The notes under the pieces are model-generated. The model made no database searches and had not been told where the DNA came from. It saw nothing but the letters and a program-made list of their open reading frames with translations. Positions 14,292 to 22,070 of a stretch of DNA of 25,078 bases are shown in pieces. Origin of the DNA: an uncultured Lachnospiraceae bacterium. GTDB lineage: Bacteria; Bacillota; Clostridia; Lachnospirales; Lachnospiraceae. The stretch is from the NCBI GenBank assembly GCA_945643825.1, contig CALZEZ010000001.1, forward strand, positions 1 to 25,078, in the 5' to 3' direction. The position numbers and the translations under genes are program-made. The stretch's first letter is position 1. Each line of letters begins with the position of its first letter.

Positions 14292-15749
14292 ATGAAAAGA
14301 AAGTATAGACATGTTATGCTGAGGATTATGGCATTAACGCTTGTTCTCACGACCGTGAGCTTGTCCGGATGTGGTGACAAAGGTCAGACAGGAGAACAGG
14401 TAGTAGTCGAGATGAAGAATCCGGGCGGCGCTGCAGGTGAGACTGATGCAGAACAGATCAGTAAAGAACAGGAAGAAGAAATGATATCGGATCAGAACCC
14501 GGAGGAACAGGAGCAAGAGCCGAAGTCTCAGGAGACGGAGGAGGAAGTACCGATTCTGCGCGATGCTGTGGAGAAGGAGCTTGGAGGATATATCGGAACC
14601 TGCATCAGTGGGCAGATTCTGCAGGATAAGAAGCTGTGGAATCTAGTGACGACACACTATAATGCGGTTACTTTGGAAAATGAGCTTAAGCCTGACTGTA
14701 TGTTTGGCTACAGCAATGCAAGGTGTCCCGGAACAGAGGAGATCACCTTTGGCGGAGAAATTATGACCGTACCCAAGCTGGATTACAGCAGGGCGGAGAA
14801 GCTTCTCGACAAGGTACTTCTTTGGAATCAGGACAACCCTGAAAAGCAGATCAAGGTACGCGGACACGTTCTTGTGTGGCATTCTCAGACACCGGAATGG
14901 TTCTTCCATGAGAATTATGATAAGACACAGAATTATGTCAGTGTGGATGAGATGAATAAGCGTCTGGAGTGGTATATCTGTTCGGTGCTGACTCACTTCA
15001 CCGGACCGGATAGTAAGTATCATGGGATGTTTTATGGATGGGATGTCGTAAATGAGGCAATCAGCGACGCAACCGGAAGCTATCGGACCGAGAAGGAAAA
15101 TCCGGATGAACCGCTCTCAAACGACACACACGGCAACAATTCCAGCTGGTGGGCTGTCTATCAGAGCAACGAGTATATTATCAATGCATTTCGATATGCC
15201 AATCAGTATGCACCGCAGGAAGTGGAACTGTACTATAATGATTATAATGAATGTTCATCGAAGAAGTCTCTGGGAATTGTGGAGCTTTTAAAGGCGGTGA
15301 AGGAGCAGGAGGGTGTCCCAGGTGAGGGAACCCGAATCGATGGAATGGGAATGCAGGGACATTACAGTGTCTCAGGACCAAGCTTTAGTGAATTTGAAAC
15401 AGCGATCAGTCGGTATGCGGCTGTGGTGGGGCAAATCCAGTTAACCGAAGTGGATATGAAGGCCAGTGACGATTACGATGGAAGTGATGAGGCAAAGGAA
15501 GCCGAGTATAAGAAGATGGCGCAGCGTTATCAGACCTTATACTTTACTCTTAAGAACAAAAATGCGCAGGACGATATCTGTGTAGGAGGAATCACTTTCT
15601 GGGGAACCGTCGATCATTATTCTTGGCTGCAAAGCAGGTCAAATGTTGGTGGAGGAAGCAAGAAGAGTCTGCCACAATGTCCGTTGCTTTTTGATGAGCA
15701 TTATCAACCAAAGCCGGCGTTTTATGTGTTTGCCGGAGGAGAGGAGTAA
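14292..15749 (+). CDS. GH10 endo-beta-1,4-xylanase, surface lipoprotein, 485 aa
   Basis: The lipoprotein signal peptide has a basic start (MKRKYRH), a hydrophobic core and the lipobox LSGC with Cys27, so the mature enzyme should be anchored on the outer face of the membrane. A Glu/Gln-rich spacer (about 35-88) precedes the GH10 barrel (about 92-482). Motifs: HVLVWHSQTPEWF (192-204), acid/base Glu255 in WDVVNEA, YYNDYNE (314-320), nucleophile Glu386 in LTEVDM, and GGITFWGTVDHYSWL. It should cut xylan backbones outside the cell. GGAG lies 6 bases before ATG 14292; ATG 14280 and 14289 are too close to their purine tracts. GH43 follows after 2 bases. Confidence 0.92.
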   Translation: MKRKYRHVMLRIMALTLVLTTVSLSGCGDKGQTGEQVVVEMKNPGGAAGETDAEQISKEQEEEMISDQNPEEQEQEPKSQETEEEVPILRDAVEKELGGYIGTCISGQILQDKKLWNLVTTHYNAVTLENELKPDCMFGYSNARCPGTEEITFGGEIMTVPKLDYSRAEKLLDKVLLWNQDNPEKQIKVRGHVLVWHSQTPEWFFHENYDKTQNYVSVDEMNKRLEWYICSVLTHFTGPDSKYHGMFYGWDVVNEAISDATGSYRTEKENPDEPLSNDTHGNNSSWWAVYQSNEYIINAFRYANQYAPQEVELYYNDYNECSSKKSLGIVELLKAVKEQEGVPGEGTRIDGMGMQGHYSVSGPSFSEFETAISRYAAVVGQIQLTEVDMKASDDYDGSDEAKEAEYKKMAQRYQTLYFTLKNKNAQDDICVGGITFWGTVDHYSWLQSRSNVGGGSKKSLPQCPLLFDEHYQPKPAFYVFAGGEE

Positions 15750-15751
15750 AC

Positions 15752-17296
15752 ATGAGTGTAACAGCAAACAACCCTATTATGCCCGGATTTTATCCGGATC
15801 CCTCAATCTGTGCGGTAGGAGAGGATTATTATCTTGTCAATTCCACCTTTGCTTATTTTCCGGGATTACCGGTTCTACATAGCAGGGATCTTGCACACTG
15901 GGAGCAGATTGGTAATGTTCTTGACAGACCAAGTCAGCTCCCTCTTGAAGCGACCGGTCATTCCAGAGGTTTATTTGCACCGACAATCCGTTACCATGAG
16001 GGAACCTTTTATTGTATTTGTACAAATGTTTCCTATGGCGGGAATTTCTATGTAACTGCAAAAGATCCGGCAGGTCCGTGGTCTGAGCCTGTTTATCTGG
16101 AGGGAGCAGACGGAATTGATCCGAGTCTGTTCTTTGATACTGACGGTAAGTGCTATTATATCGGAACCCATCCCAATCCGGATGGCTGCCGGTACAACGG
16201 GGATTACTATATCTGGATTCAGGAGCTCGATTTGGAGCAGGGCAAGCTTGTGGGAGAGGTTCACAATGTTTGGAATGGTGCCATGAAGCAGATTGTATGG
16301 CCGGAGGGGCCACACCTTTATAAAATAGGAGACTATTATTATATTATGAATGCGGAGGGCGGCACCGGACCAGAGCATGCTGAGACAATCTGCCGCAGTA
16401 AGAATCTGTTTGGCCCCTATGAGAATAATTTCTGCAATCCGATTATTACACATAGACATTTAGGAAAGGATTATCCGATCAAATATGTTGGACATGGAGA
16501 TCTTGTCCAGACACCTGCCGGTGAGTGGTACATGGTCATGCTTGCTGTTCGTCCTCTTGAGGGCTTTACAACGATGGGGCGTGAGACCTTCATGGCAAAG
16601 GTAACCTGGGAGAATGACTGGCCGATCGTGAATGTTGGGGTGGGAATGCTCACTGACACCATCTCGATTGATCTTCCGGAATGGATACCCGAGAAGTCCT
16701 GCTGTGAGAATGACAGTGTCTATGATTTTACAGCCATGTCAGAGCTTGGACCAGAGTTTTTGGCCCTTCGCAGACCGGCAGATGACTTTGCAAAATTGCA
16801 GGAAGGAAGCGGGCTTGAGCTGAAATATACAAAGACCACATTGAGAGAGGAAGCAACGCCGTCCTATCTGGCAATCAGGCAGAAGCATCATCATTTCAAT
16901 GCAGAATGTGATGTCTGCACAGACAGTGTTACGGAGGGACGTGCCGGTATTGCATTGGTTCAGAGCAATGAATATCACATGCGTGTGGAGCTTACGAAGG
17001 TATTTGGGACGGAACAGCTTATTGCAGAGGTGATACTTTGCGAGAACGGAACAGACAGGTCAATGGGTGAGGTGACAGTTGCTAATAAGCCGGTCATAAC
17101 TGTAGGAATCCGTGTGGACGGCTTACAGGCAAGCGCTCATGTGGATGGAATCACGGTGACAGACAAACTGGATGTCCGGAATCTGTCGACAGAGGTAGCA
17201 GGAGGCTTTGTGGGCTGCACGGTCGGTCTCTATGCAGTTACAGACAGGGAAACGCAGGCAAGTGCAAGATTTTCGCGTCTTGCTTATACCGTTTAA
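15752..17296 (+). CDS. GH43 beta-xylosidase / alpha-L-arabinofuranosidase, 514 aa, cytoplasmic
   Basis: The five-bladed propeller domain (about 1-310) begins NPIMPGFYPDPS with general base Asp16, has GIDPSLFFD with Asp123 as the pKa modulator, and general acid Glu185 in VWPEGPHLY. HSRDLAHWE is also typical. A C-terminal beta-sandwich (about 325-514), with FLALRRP and GRAGIALVQSNEYHMRVEL, matches the beta-xylosidase C-terminal concanavalin-like domain. This is the subfamily 12-like layout, known for xylosidase and arabinofuranosidase activities; I cannot separate the two. No signal peptide, so it should act on imported oligosaccharides. It starts 2 bases after the GH10 stop, with GGAGGAGAGGAG inside the end of GH10. 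Confidence 0.9.
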   Translation: MSVTANNPIMPGFYPDPSICAVGEDYYLVNSTFAYFPGLPVLHSRDLAHWEQIGNVLDRPSQLPLEATGHSRGLFAPTIRYHEGTFYCICTNVSYGGNFYVTAKDPAGPWSEPVYLEGADGIDPSLFFDTDGKCYYIGTHPNPDGCRYNGDYYIWIQELDLEQGKLVGEVHNVWNGAMKQIVWPEGPHLYKIGDYYYIMNAEGGTGPEHAETICRSKNLFGPYENNFCNPIITHRHLGKDYPIKYVGHGDLVQTPAGEWYMVMLAVRPLEGFTTMGRETFMAKVTWENDWPIVNVGVGMLTDTISIDLPEWIPEKSCCENDSVYDFTAMSELGPEFLALRRPADDFAKLQEGSGLELKYTKTTLREEATPSYLAIRQKHHHFNAECDVCTDSVTEGRAGIALVQSNEYHMRVELTKVFGTEQLIAEVILCENGTDRSMGEVTVANKPVITVGIRVDGLQASAHVDGITVTDKLDVRNLSTEVAGGFVGCTVGLYAVTDRETQASARFSRLAYTV

Positions 17297-17302
17297 AACA
17301 TA

Positions 17303-17331
17303 AAAAGGACTGTCGGTTTGACAGTCCTTTT
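17303..17331. terminator. Bidirectional terminator between convergent GH43 and GH9
   Basis: A perfect 12-base stem, AAAAGGACTGTC (17303-17314) with GACAGTCCTTTT (17320-17331), surrounds a GGTTT loop. The A-rich left and T-rich right flanks let it work on both strands. Confidence 0.85.
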
Positions 17332-17362
17332 GTCGTGGGCAAGCTTTGATAGAACATTTGCT

Positions 17363-18970
17363 TTAATAACAGGAAAGAACAGAGGCTAAGAGCTGCAGGA
17401 ATGCAGAATTCCAGTATATGGTTACTTCGTTTGTAGAGTAGCTTCCGGTCATATCGATCAGAGCCTTTGCAGGAGCAGTGTCTGAGGTGAGAATCCCCTT
17501 GGCACAATCGTCTGCAAGCCAGTCACACGGACCACCGGAGAGCATGCCGGGCATCGCTTTGCCGAGGAAGCCGGAAGGCCGATGGTGCGGATGCTTGATG
17601 GCATTTGTTCCGCAGCCGGTGATATAGCATAAGCCCATGGGATTGCGTCCGAGCAGATAGTGAAGCTGGTCTGCGGCAGCATCCAGATATCGTGTATCGT
17701 GGGTGATGCAGTAGGCATCATACAGGTGAAGTCCGTTGTTTGCTACATTCATATTACTTCCCCAGATATATTCCGTGCTTTTTAATGCGGTGCCATAACC
17801 ATCGTCATTTGCAACGGCAAGAAGCATGTTCGCCAAAGCAGATATATCCTCTGTGATAGCGGATCGGATGTCCGGATCTGTCGGATACTCACAGCTAAGA
17901 TAAGCCAGATTTCCATAGGAGCCCATGTCTGCCCAACCGTAGCCGTGGTAGATTTTCTCACGCGCCAGTGCTTTAAAGTCATCATGATACCTGGCATCAC
18001 CGAAGGTTCGGTAAAGCTCCGCAGCTGCCCAATAGCGCTCATCCAGATCACATTTATCTCCGTATTCTCCGGTTGTAATTTCCTTTGGATTTTGGAAGCC
18101 ACCCGGAATATCCATTTCCTTCATTGCAGTGTAGGCCTTTTGGGATGCTTCCTTTAGTTTTGCAGCATAACCAGAATCATAGCGGTCGTAGATACGGGCA
18201 GCAAGAGCACATACCGCTGCAAAATCTCCGGTTGCGGTGACGGATACCGGGCTTAGAATAATGGGTTCCTTTTCCTCCTGCGGCATAATGAAATCGCAGA
18301 AATGATAGCAGGTCGCTTTATGGTAGACTGCGCCATCTGGTCGCTGCATTTTGCACATCCAGTCCAGCTCGACCTTTACTTCCGCCAGATAGGCGGGAAG
18401 TGATACCACGGTATCCGAATCCGGGCACTCATAGCTTTCACATAGTTTCTGATTGCGCTCCCAGGCATAGAGAAGCTGGGCTGCCGCCATGGCACCGGGT
18501 CCCACATAACGTCCGTAATCACCTGCATCATGCCAGCCACCTGTGACATCCTTTGTAATGGATGGATCGTCATAGGATCTGGCTGCTGTTGTGTGACAGG
18601 CGCAGTGTCCATAAATACCGGCAGCCTTGTCAGGCAGCTCTCGTCCACAGCTTTGCAGATAGAAAAACGCCATACTCTTCTGAAATACATCCTGATAGGG
18701 CTGCGCTGAAATTTCAAAGGTCTCTGATTCGTGATTGTCCTGAGTCACAATGTAATAGCGGCCAGGCGTGGTAACAGCAGAGAAATCACCGATATAGTTG
18801 GTTTCCTTTGCAGAAGTGTTTTGTATCGGCGTATTGGCACAGGCTCTGTAAACGATTGTGCCATCTGTCTGACGCACCGTAAAATCGACCGGTGCATCAG
18901 CACGAAAGGTAACCTGCTTTCTGCCATCACACAGGTAACCGCACTGGTCGATAAAGATTGTTCTGTACAT
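17363..18970 (-). CDS. GH9 glycosidase (cellodextrinase/endoglucanase type), no signal peptide, 535 aa
   Basis: An N-terminal Ig-like CelD_N domain (about 2-88: TIFIDQCGYL, then GDFSAVTTPGRYYIV) precedes the (alpha/alpha)6 barrel. Catalytic motifs are present: DVTGGWHDAGDYGRYV with Asp148 and Asp151, HHRPSG near residue 467, and the acid Glu515 in YSTNEVTIYWNS. The protein begins MYRTIFIDQCGY with no signal peptide, so it should be cytoplasmic and act on short imported beta-1,4-glucans. GGGG lies 8 bases before the chosen ATG at 18970; the upstream ATG at 18994 sits almost at the predicted transcription start. It is the only gene on the minus strand in this cluster, convergent with GH43 and divergent from GH115. 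Confidence 0.9.
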   Translation of the reverse strand: MYRTIFIDQCGYLCDGRKQVTFRADAPVDFTVRQTDGTIVYRACANTPIQNTSAKETNYIGDFSAVTTPGRYYIVTQDNHESETFEISAQPYQDVFQKSMAFFYLQSCGRELPDKAAGIYGHCACHTTAARSYDDPSITKDVTGGWHDAGDYGRYVGPGAMAAAQLLYAWERNQKLCESYECPDSDTVVSLPAYLAEVKVELDWMCKMQRPDGAVYHKATCYHFCDFIMPQEEKEPIILSPVSVTATGDFAAVCALAARIYDRYDSGYAAKLKEASQKAYTAMKEMDIPGGFQNPKEITTGEYGDKCDLDERYWAAAELYRTFGDARYHDDFKALAREKIYHGYGWADMGSYGNLAYLSCEYPTDPDIRSAITEDISALANMLLAVANDDGYGTALKSTEYIWGSNMNVANNGLHLYDAYCITHDTRYLDAAADQLHYLLGRNPMGLCYITGCGTNAIKHPHHRPSGFLGKAMPGMLSGGPCDWLADDCAKGILTSDTAPAKALIDMTGSYSTNEVTIYWNSAFLQLLASVLSCY

Positions 18971-19002
18971 AAATAATACCCCAATTAAATTCATTTTATA
19001 TC

Positions 19003-19031
19003 ATTGTACTAGAGGCTGGGAATCTTCACAA
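19003..19031 (-). promoter_or_regulatory. Promoter of the GH9 gene
   Basis: On the minus strand, TTGTGA (19031-19026), 17 bases, TACAAT (19008-19003). Transcription should begin near 18996, about 26 bases before the ATG at 18970. Confidence 0.65.
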
Positions 19032-19136
19032 TGGAGGGATTGCTTTTTTTTGGTCATTATTTGCGCTGGTTGGGAATAAAAGAACAAAATCTGAACACTA
19101 TGTGGCTATAAATGATTAGCAGAAAGAGGAAGAAAT

Positions 19137-19145
19137 TGCTATAAT
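19137..19145 (+). promoter_or_regulatory. Extended -10 promoter of GH115
   Basis: TGCTATAAT (19137-19145) is a consensus extended -10 box; the -35 position (19117-19122, TAGCAG) is weak. The rest of the 216-base GH9-GH115 gap holds only the GH9 promoter and a T8 run at 19044-19051. Confidence 0.5.
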
Positions 19146-19186
19146 GGTAGAATCTAAATACAGCAGAAAGGATATGGTTTGTTAAC

Positions 19187-22036
19187 ATGAATTTCGTGGT
19201 AAAGAGGGGCTGCGATAAGACATGCATTTATGTGGAACCACAGGCGTTCCCGGGAGTTAAGAGGGTTGCCGGTAAGGTTGCAGGTGATATATGTCTTGTA
19301 ACAGACGAGGAGGTTCCGGTTGTGGAACAGCTCCCGGCAAAGAAGCAGATAGTTGTTGCGGTGACGTTGGGAAAGAGTACTTATCTGGATGAGCTGAGTG
19401 CAGGAGGGCTTTTTGATCCTAAGGACATAAAGGGGAAACGGGAGGTATATGCTTTCCGCCTGTTAGAGGATACTGTACACGACAGACAGATTCTGTTGAT
19501 TGCGGGCAGTGATAAGCGTGGAACGATATATGGTCTGTTCCATATCTCAGAATTGCTGGAGGTGTCTCCCTGGATCTGGTTTGCTGACTGTATGCCGGCC
19601 CATAGAGATGAGGTTGTCTTCGATGAGAGTGTCAACATGGTGTCAAAGGAGCCCAGTGTCAAATACCGTGGCTTGTTCATTAATGACGAATGGCCGTCCT
19701 ATGGGAACTGGACATTCTCTCATTTCGGCGGATTTACAGCACAGATGTATGATCATGTTTTTGAACTGTTGTTGCGAATGCATGGCAATTATCTGTGGCC
19801 GGCCATGTGGACCTCCAATTTTAGCCTGGACGGACCGGGATTGGAGAATGCGATCCTGGCTGATGAATATGGAATCGTAATGAGTAATTCACATCATGAG
19901 CCATGCTCCAGACATAGCGAGGAATGGGATCTGGTCAGAGGAGAGGATTCCATTTACGGAAACGCATGGAATTTTGACCAGAATAAAGAGGGACTGATTC
20001 GTTACTGGCGGGATGGCTTAAAGCGCAATGCACCGTTTGAAAATATTATCACAATCGGAATGAGGGGAGAGCGGGATAGCACGATTTTGGGACATGACGC
20101 CACTCTTGCAGATAATATCAACTATCTCAGAGAAGTCATCACAACGCAGAATGAGCTGTTAAGAGAGTGTATTGATCCGGATCTCGATAAGGTTCCACGA
20201 CTTCTGGCTCTCTATAAAGAGGTGGAGGCGTATTTTTACGGAGATGAAACCACGGCGGGACTGAAGGATTGGGAAGAGCTCGATGGTGTCACACTCATGC
20301 TGTGTGAGGACAATTTCGGCAATATGAGGACACTGCCCACAGAGAAGATGAGAGAGCATAAGGGTGGCTATGGAATGTATTACCACTTTGATTACCATGG
20401 AGATCCCGTTTCCTATGAGTGGGTAAACAGTACTTATCTTCCTAAGGTATGGGAGCAGATGACCGAGTGTTATGAGTATGGTGTGCGTGACATATGGATC
20501 GTCAATGTAGGAGATTTGAAGCCACAGGAGCTGCCGCTTACATACTTCCTGGATCTCGCCTATGATTTTGATAAGTGGGGAAGCTCCAATCCGAATTCTA
20601 CGGAGCAGTACACGAAAGCATGGGTGGCACGACAGTTTGGTGCAGTTTTATCCGAGGAAGGACAGGAAAAGGCCTGTGCTGTTTTAAATGGTTATACGAG
20701 AAGAAACAGCATCTGTCGACCGGAGGCATTGAATCAGAATCGTTACAGTGTTGCTTCCGGAGAGGCTGACCGGGTGTTAAAGGAGTGGGACTGTATAGAA
20801 AAGCTCGCCGAGGATGTTCTTGCCGAAGCAGAAAACCATGTAAAGAAAGAAGATGTTGATAAGGATGCAGGGGTAGCCTCTGTCTATGAGCTTCTGTATT
20901 TTCCAGCTGTAGCATCTGCCAATGTAAATCGCATGCAGATTTATGCAGGGAAGAACGCTCTCTACGCAAGGCAGGGGCGTATGGACGCCAATCGGTATGG
21001 TCAGCTGGTTGAGGACTGTATCGCACGTGATGCCGTTTTACAGGATCGGTATCATCGTGTTGCAGACGGAAAGTGGGATAATATCATGCGCTCCGAGCAT
21101 GTTGGCTTCATCTACTGGAATGATGAGGAATGCCGGTATCCGGTGGTGCAGAAAGTATATCCTGCAAGAAAGCCGCGAATGGTCGTTACTCTTTCCGGAA
21201 CAGAAGACTACAGCATGGGTGGGGACTGGACGAGAAAGCAGCTGGTGTCCGATACACTCTTGAATCCGGAAAATAAGGAATTTATCATCACGGTAGCAAA
21301 CGGTGCGCTGCTCCCTATCTCATTTTGCGTGGAAAATGATGCGGAATGGTTACAGATATCCTTAAAGGAAGCGACACTCGGGAATTCACCGGAAAATGAA
21401 ACGGTTCAGATTGTTGTAACCAGAGATGAGAAAGCGTTTCTTGCAAAAGCACAGGAGCTTGGGGATCGTGAGCTTGAGGCAAAGCTGTGTGTCCGGTCTG
21501 AGCAGACACATGTGGACATCTGCGTGAAGGCAGCGGCGTATCCCGAGAATCTGCCGCAGAATATACCTTTTGTTCCCAAAACAGGACTGAAAATCCAGGC
21601 AGAGGATGCGGTGCATGCAGATGCGGCATGGCAGATTCTTAAGCCTTATGGAATCTATGACTCCGGCTGTAAGGTGCTTCCGTGTCTTAAGACCTATACC
21701 AAGGAAGATGCACCCTGCATGGAATATATGATGTATCTGGACAAAGCCTGCGAGGTCGAGATTGTAGTACATCTTGCACCATCGAACCCGTTGATCCGAG
21801 GTGGGGAACTGAAATTTGCCTATCAGATGAACGAGGGGGCTTTTTCCGAGGTTGCTTCTGTCGATAAGGATTATGCGGCAGGTGAGAATCGTTGCAGGCA
21901 ATGGGCTCGAGGTGTACTTGAGAATGAGAGACGAACTGCTTTTGTGACCAAGGCAAAAGACGGTGTCAACACTCTGAAAATCTACTCAATCGATCCGGGA
22001 TTTGTGCCGGAGTTAATTGAGATCAATCCCAAATAA
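19187..22036 (+). CDS. GH115 xylan alpha-1,2-(4-O-methyl)glucuronidase, 949 aa, cytoplasmic
   Basis: GH115 layout: an N-terminal alpha/beta domain (about 1-155, with TLGKS and GSDKRGTIYGLFHISELLEVSPW), then the barrel from RGLFINDEWPSYGNW (161-175) through MHGNYLWPAMW, NSHHEPCSRHSEEW, GMRGERD, LCEDNFGN, YYHFDYHGDPVSYEW and DIWIVNVGDLKPQELP. A helical region (about 490-640) and a C-terminal beta domain (about 775-945) follow. The family removes methylglucuronic acid from glucuronoxylan, including internal residues. No signal peptide, so it should act on imported acidic xylooligosaccharides. AAAGG lies 15 bases before the ATG, rather far. The GH3 gene follows after 34 bases. The uronate produced could feed the KDG genes. 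Confidence 0.93.
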   Translation: MNFVVKRGCDKTCIYVEPQAFPGVKRVAGKVAGDICLVTDEEVPVVEQLPAKKQIVVAVTLGKSTYLDELSAGGLFDPKDIKGKREVYAFRLLEDTVHDRQILLIAGSDKRGTIYGLFHISELLEVSPWIWFADCMPAHRDEVVFDESVNMVSKEPSVKYRGLFINDEWPSYGNWTFSHFGGFTAQMYDHVFELLLRMHGNYLWPAMWTSNFSLDGPGLENAILADEYGIVMSNSHHEPCSRHSEEWDLVRGEDSIYGNAWNFDQNKEGLIRYWRDGLKRNAPFENIITIGMRGERDSTILGHDATLADNINYLREVITTQNELLRECIDPDLDKVPRLLALYKEVEAYFYGDETTAGLKDWEELDGVTLMLCEDNFGNMRTLPTEKMREHKGGYGMYYHFDYHGDPVSYEWVNSTYLPKVWEQMTECYEYGVRDIWIVNVGDLKPQELPLTYFLDLAYDFDKWGSSNPNSTEQYTKAWVARQFGAVLSEEGQEKACAVLNGYTRRNSICRPEALNQNRYSVASGEADRVLKEWDCIEKLAEDVLAEAENHVKKEDVDKDAGVASVYELLYFPAVASANVNRMQIYAGKNALYARQGRMDANRYGQLVEDCIARDAVLQDRYHRVADGKWDNIMRSEHVGFIYWNDEECRYPVVQKVYPARKPRMVVTLSGTEDYSMGGDWTRKQLVSDTLLNPENKEFIITVANGALLPISFCVENDAEWLQISLKEATLGNSPENETVQIVVTRDEKAFLAKAQELGDRELEAKLCVRSEQTHVDICVKAAAYPENLPQNIPFVPKTGLKIQAEDAVHADAAWQILKPYGIYDSGCKVLPCLKTYTKEDAPCMEYMMYLDKACEVEIVVHLAPSNPLIRGGELKFAYQMNEGAFSEVASVDKDYAAGENRCRQWARGVLENERRTAFVTKAKDGVNTLKIYSIDPGFVPELIEINPK

Positions 22037-22070
22037 TACAATAGTTAAGATAGACAGAAAGGAAAAAACA

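Noticed and set aside
13490..14380. 296-codon open frame on the minus strand
   Set aside because: It runs across KDG kinase, a strong terminator and the GH10 promoter, and its composition is rich in Cys, Ile and His without motifs.
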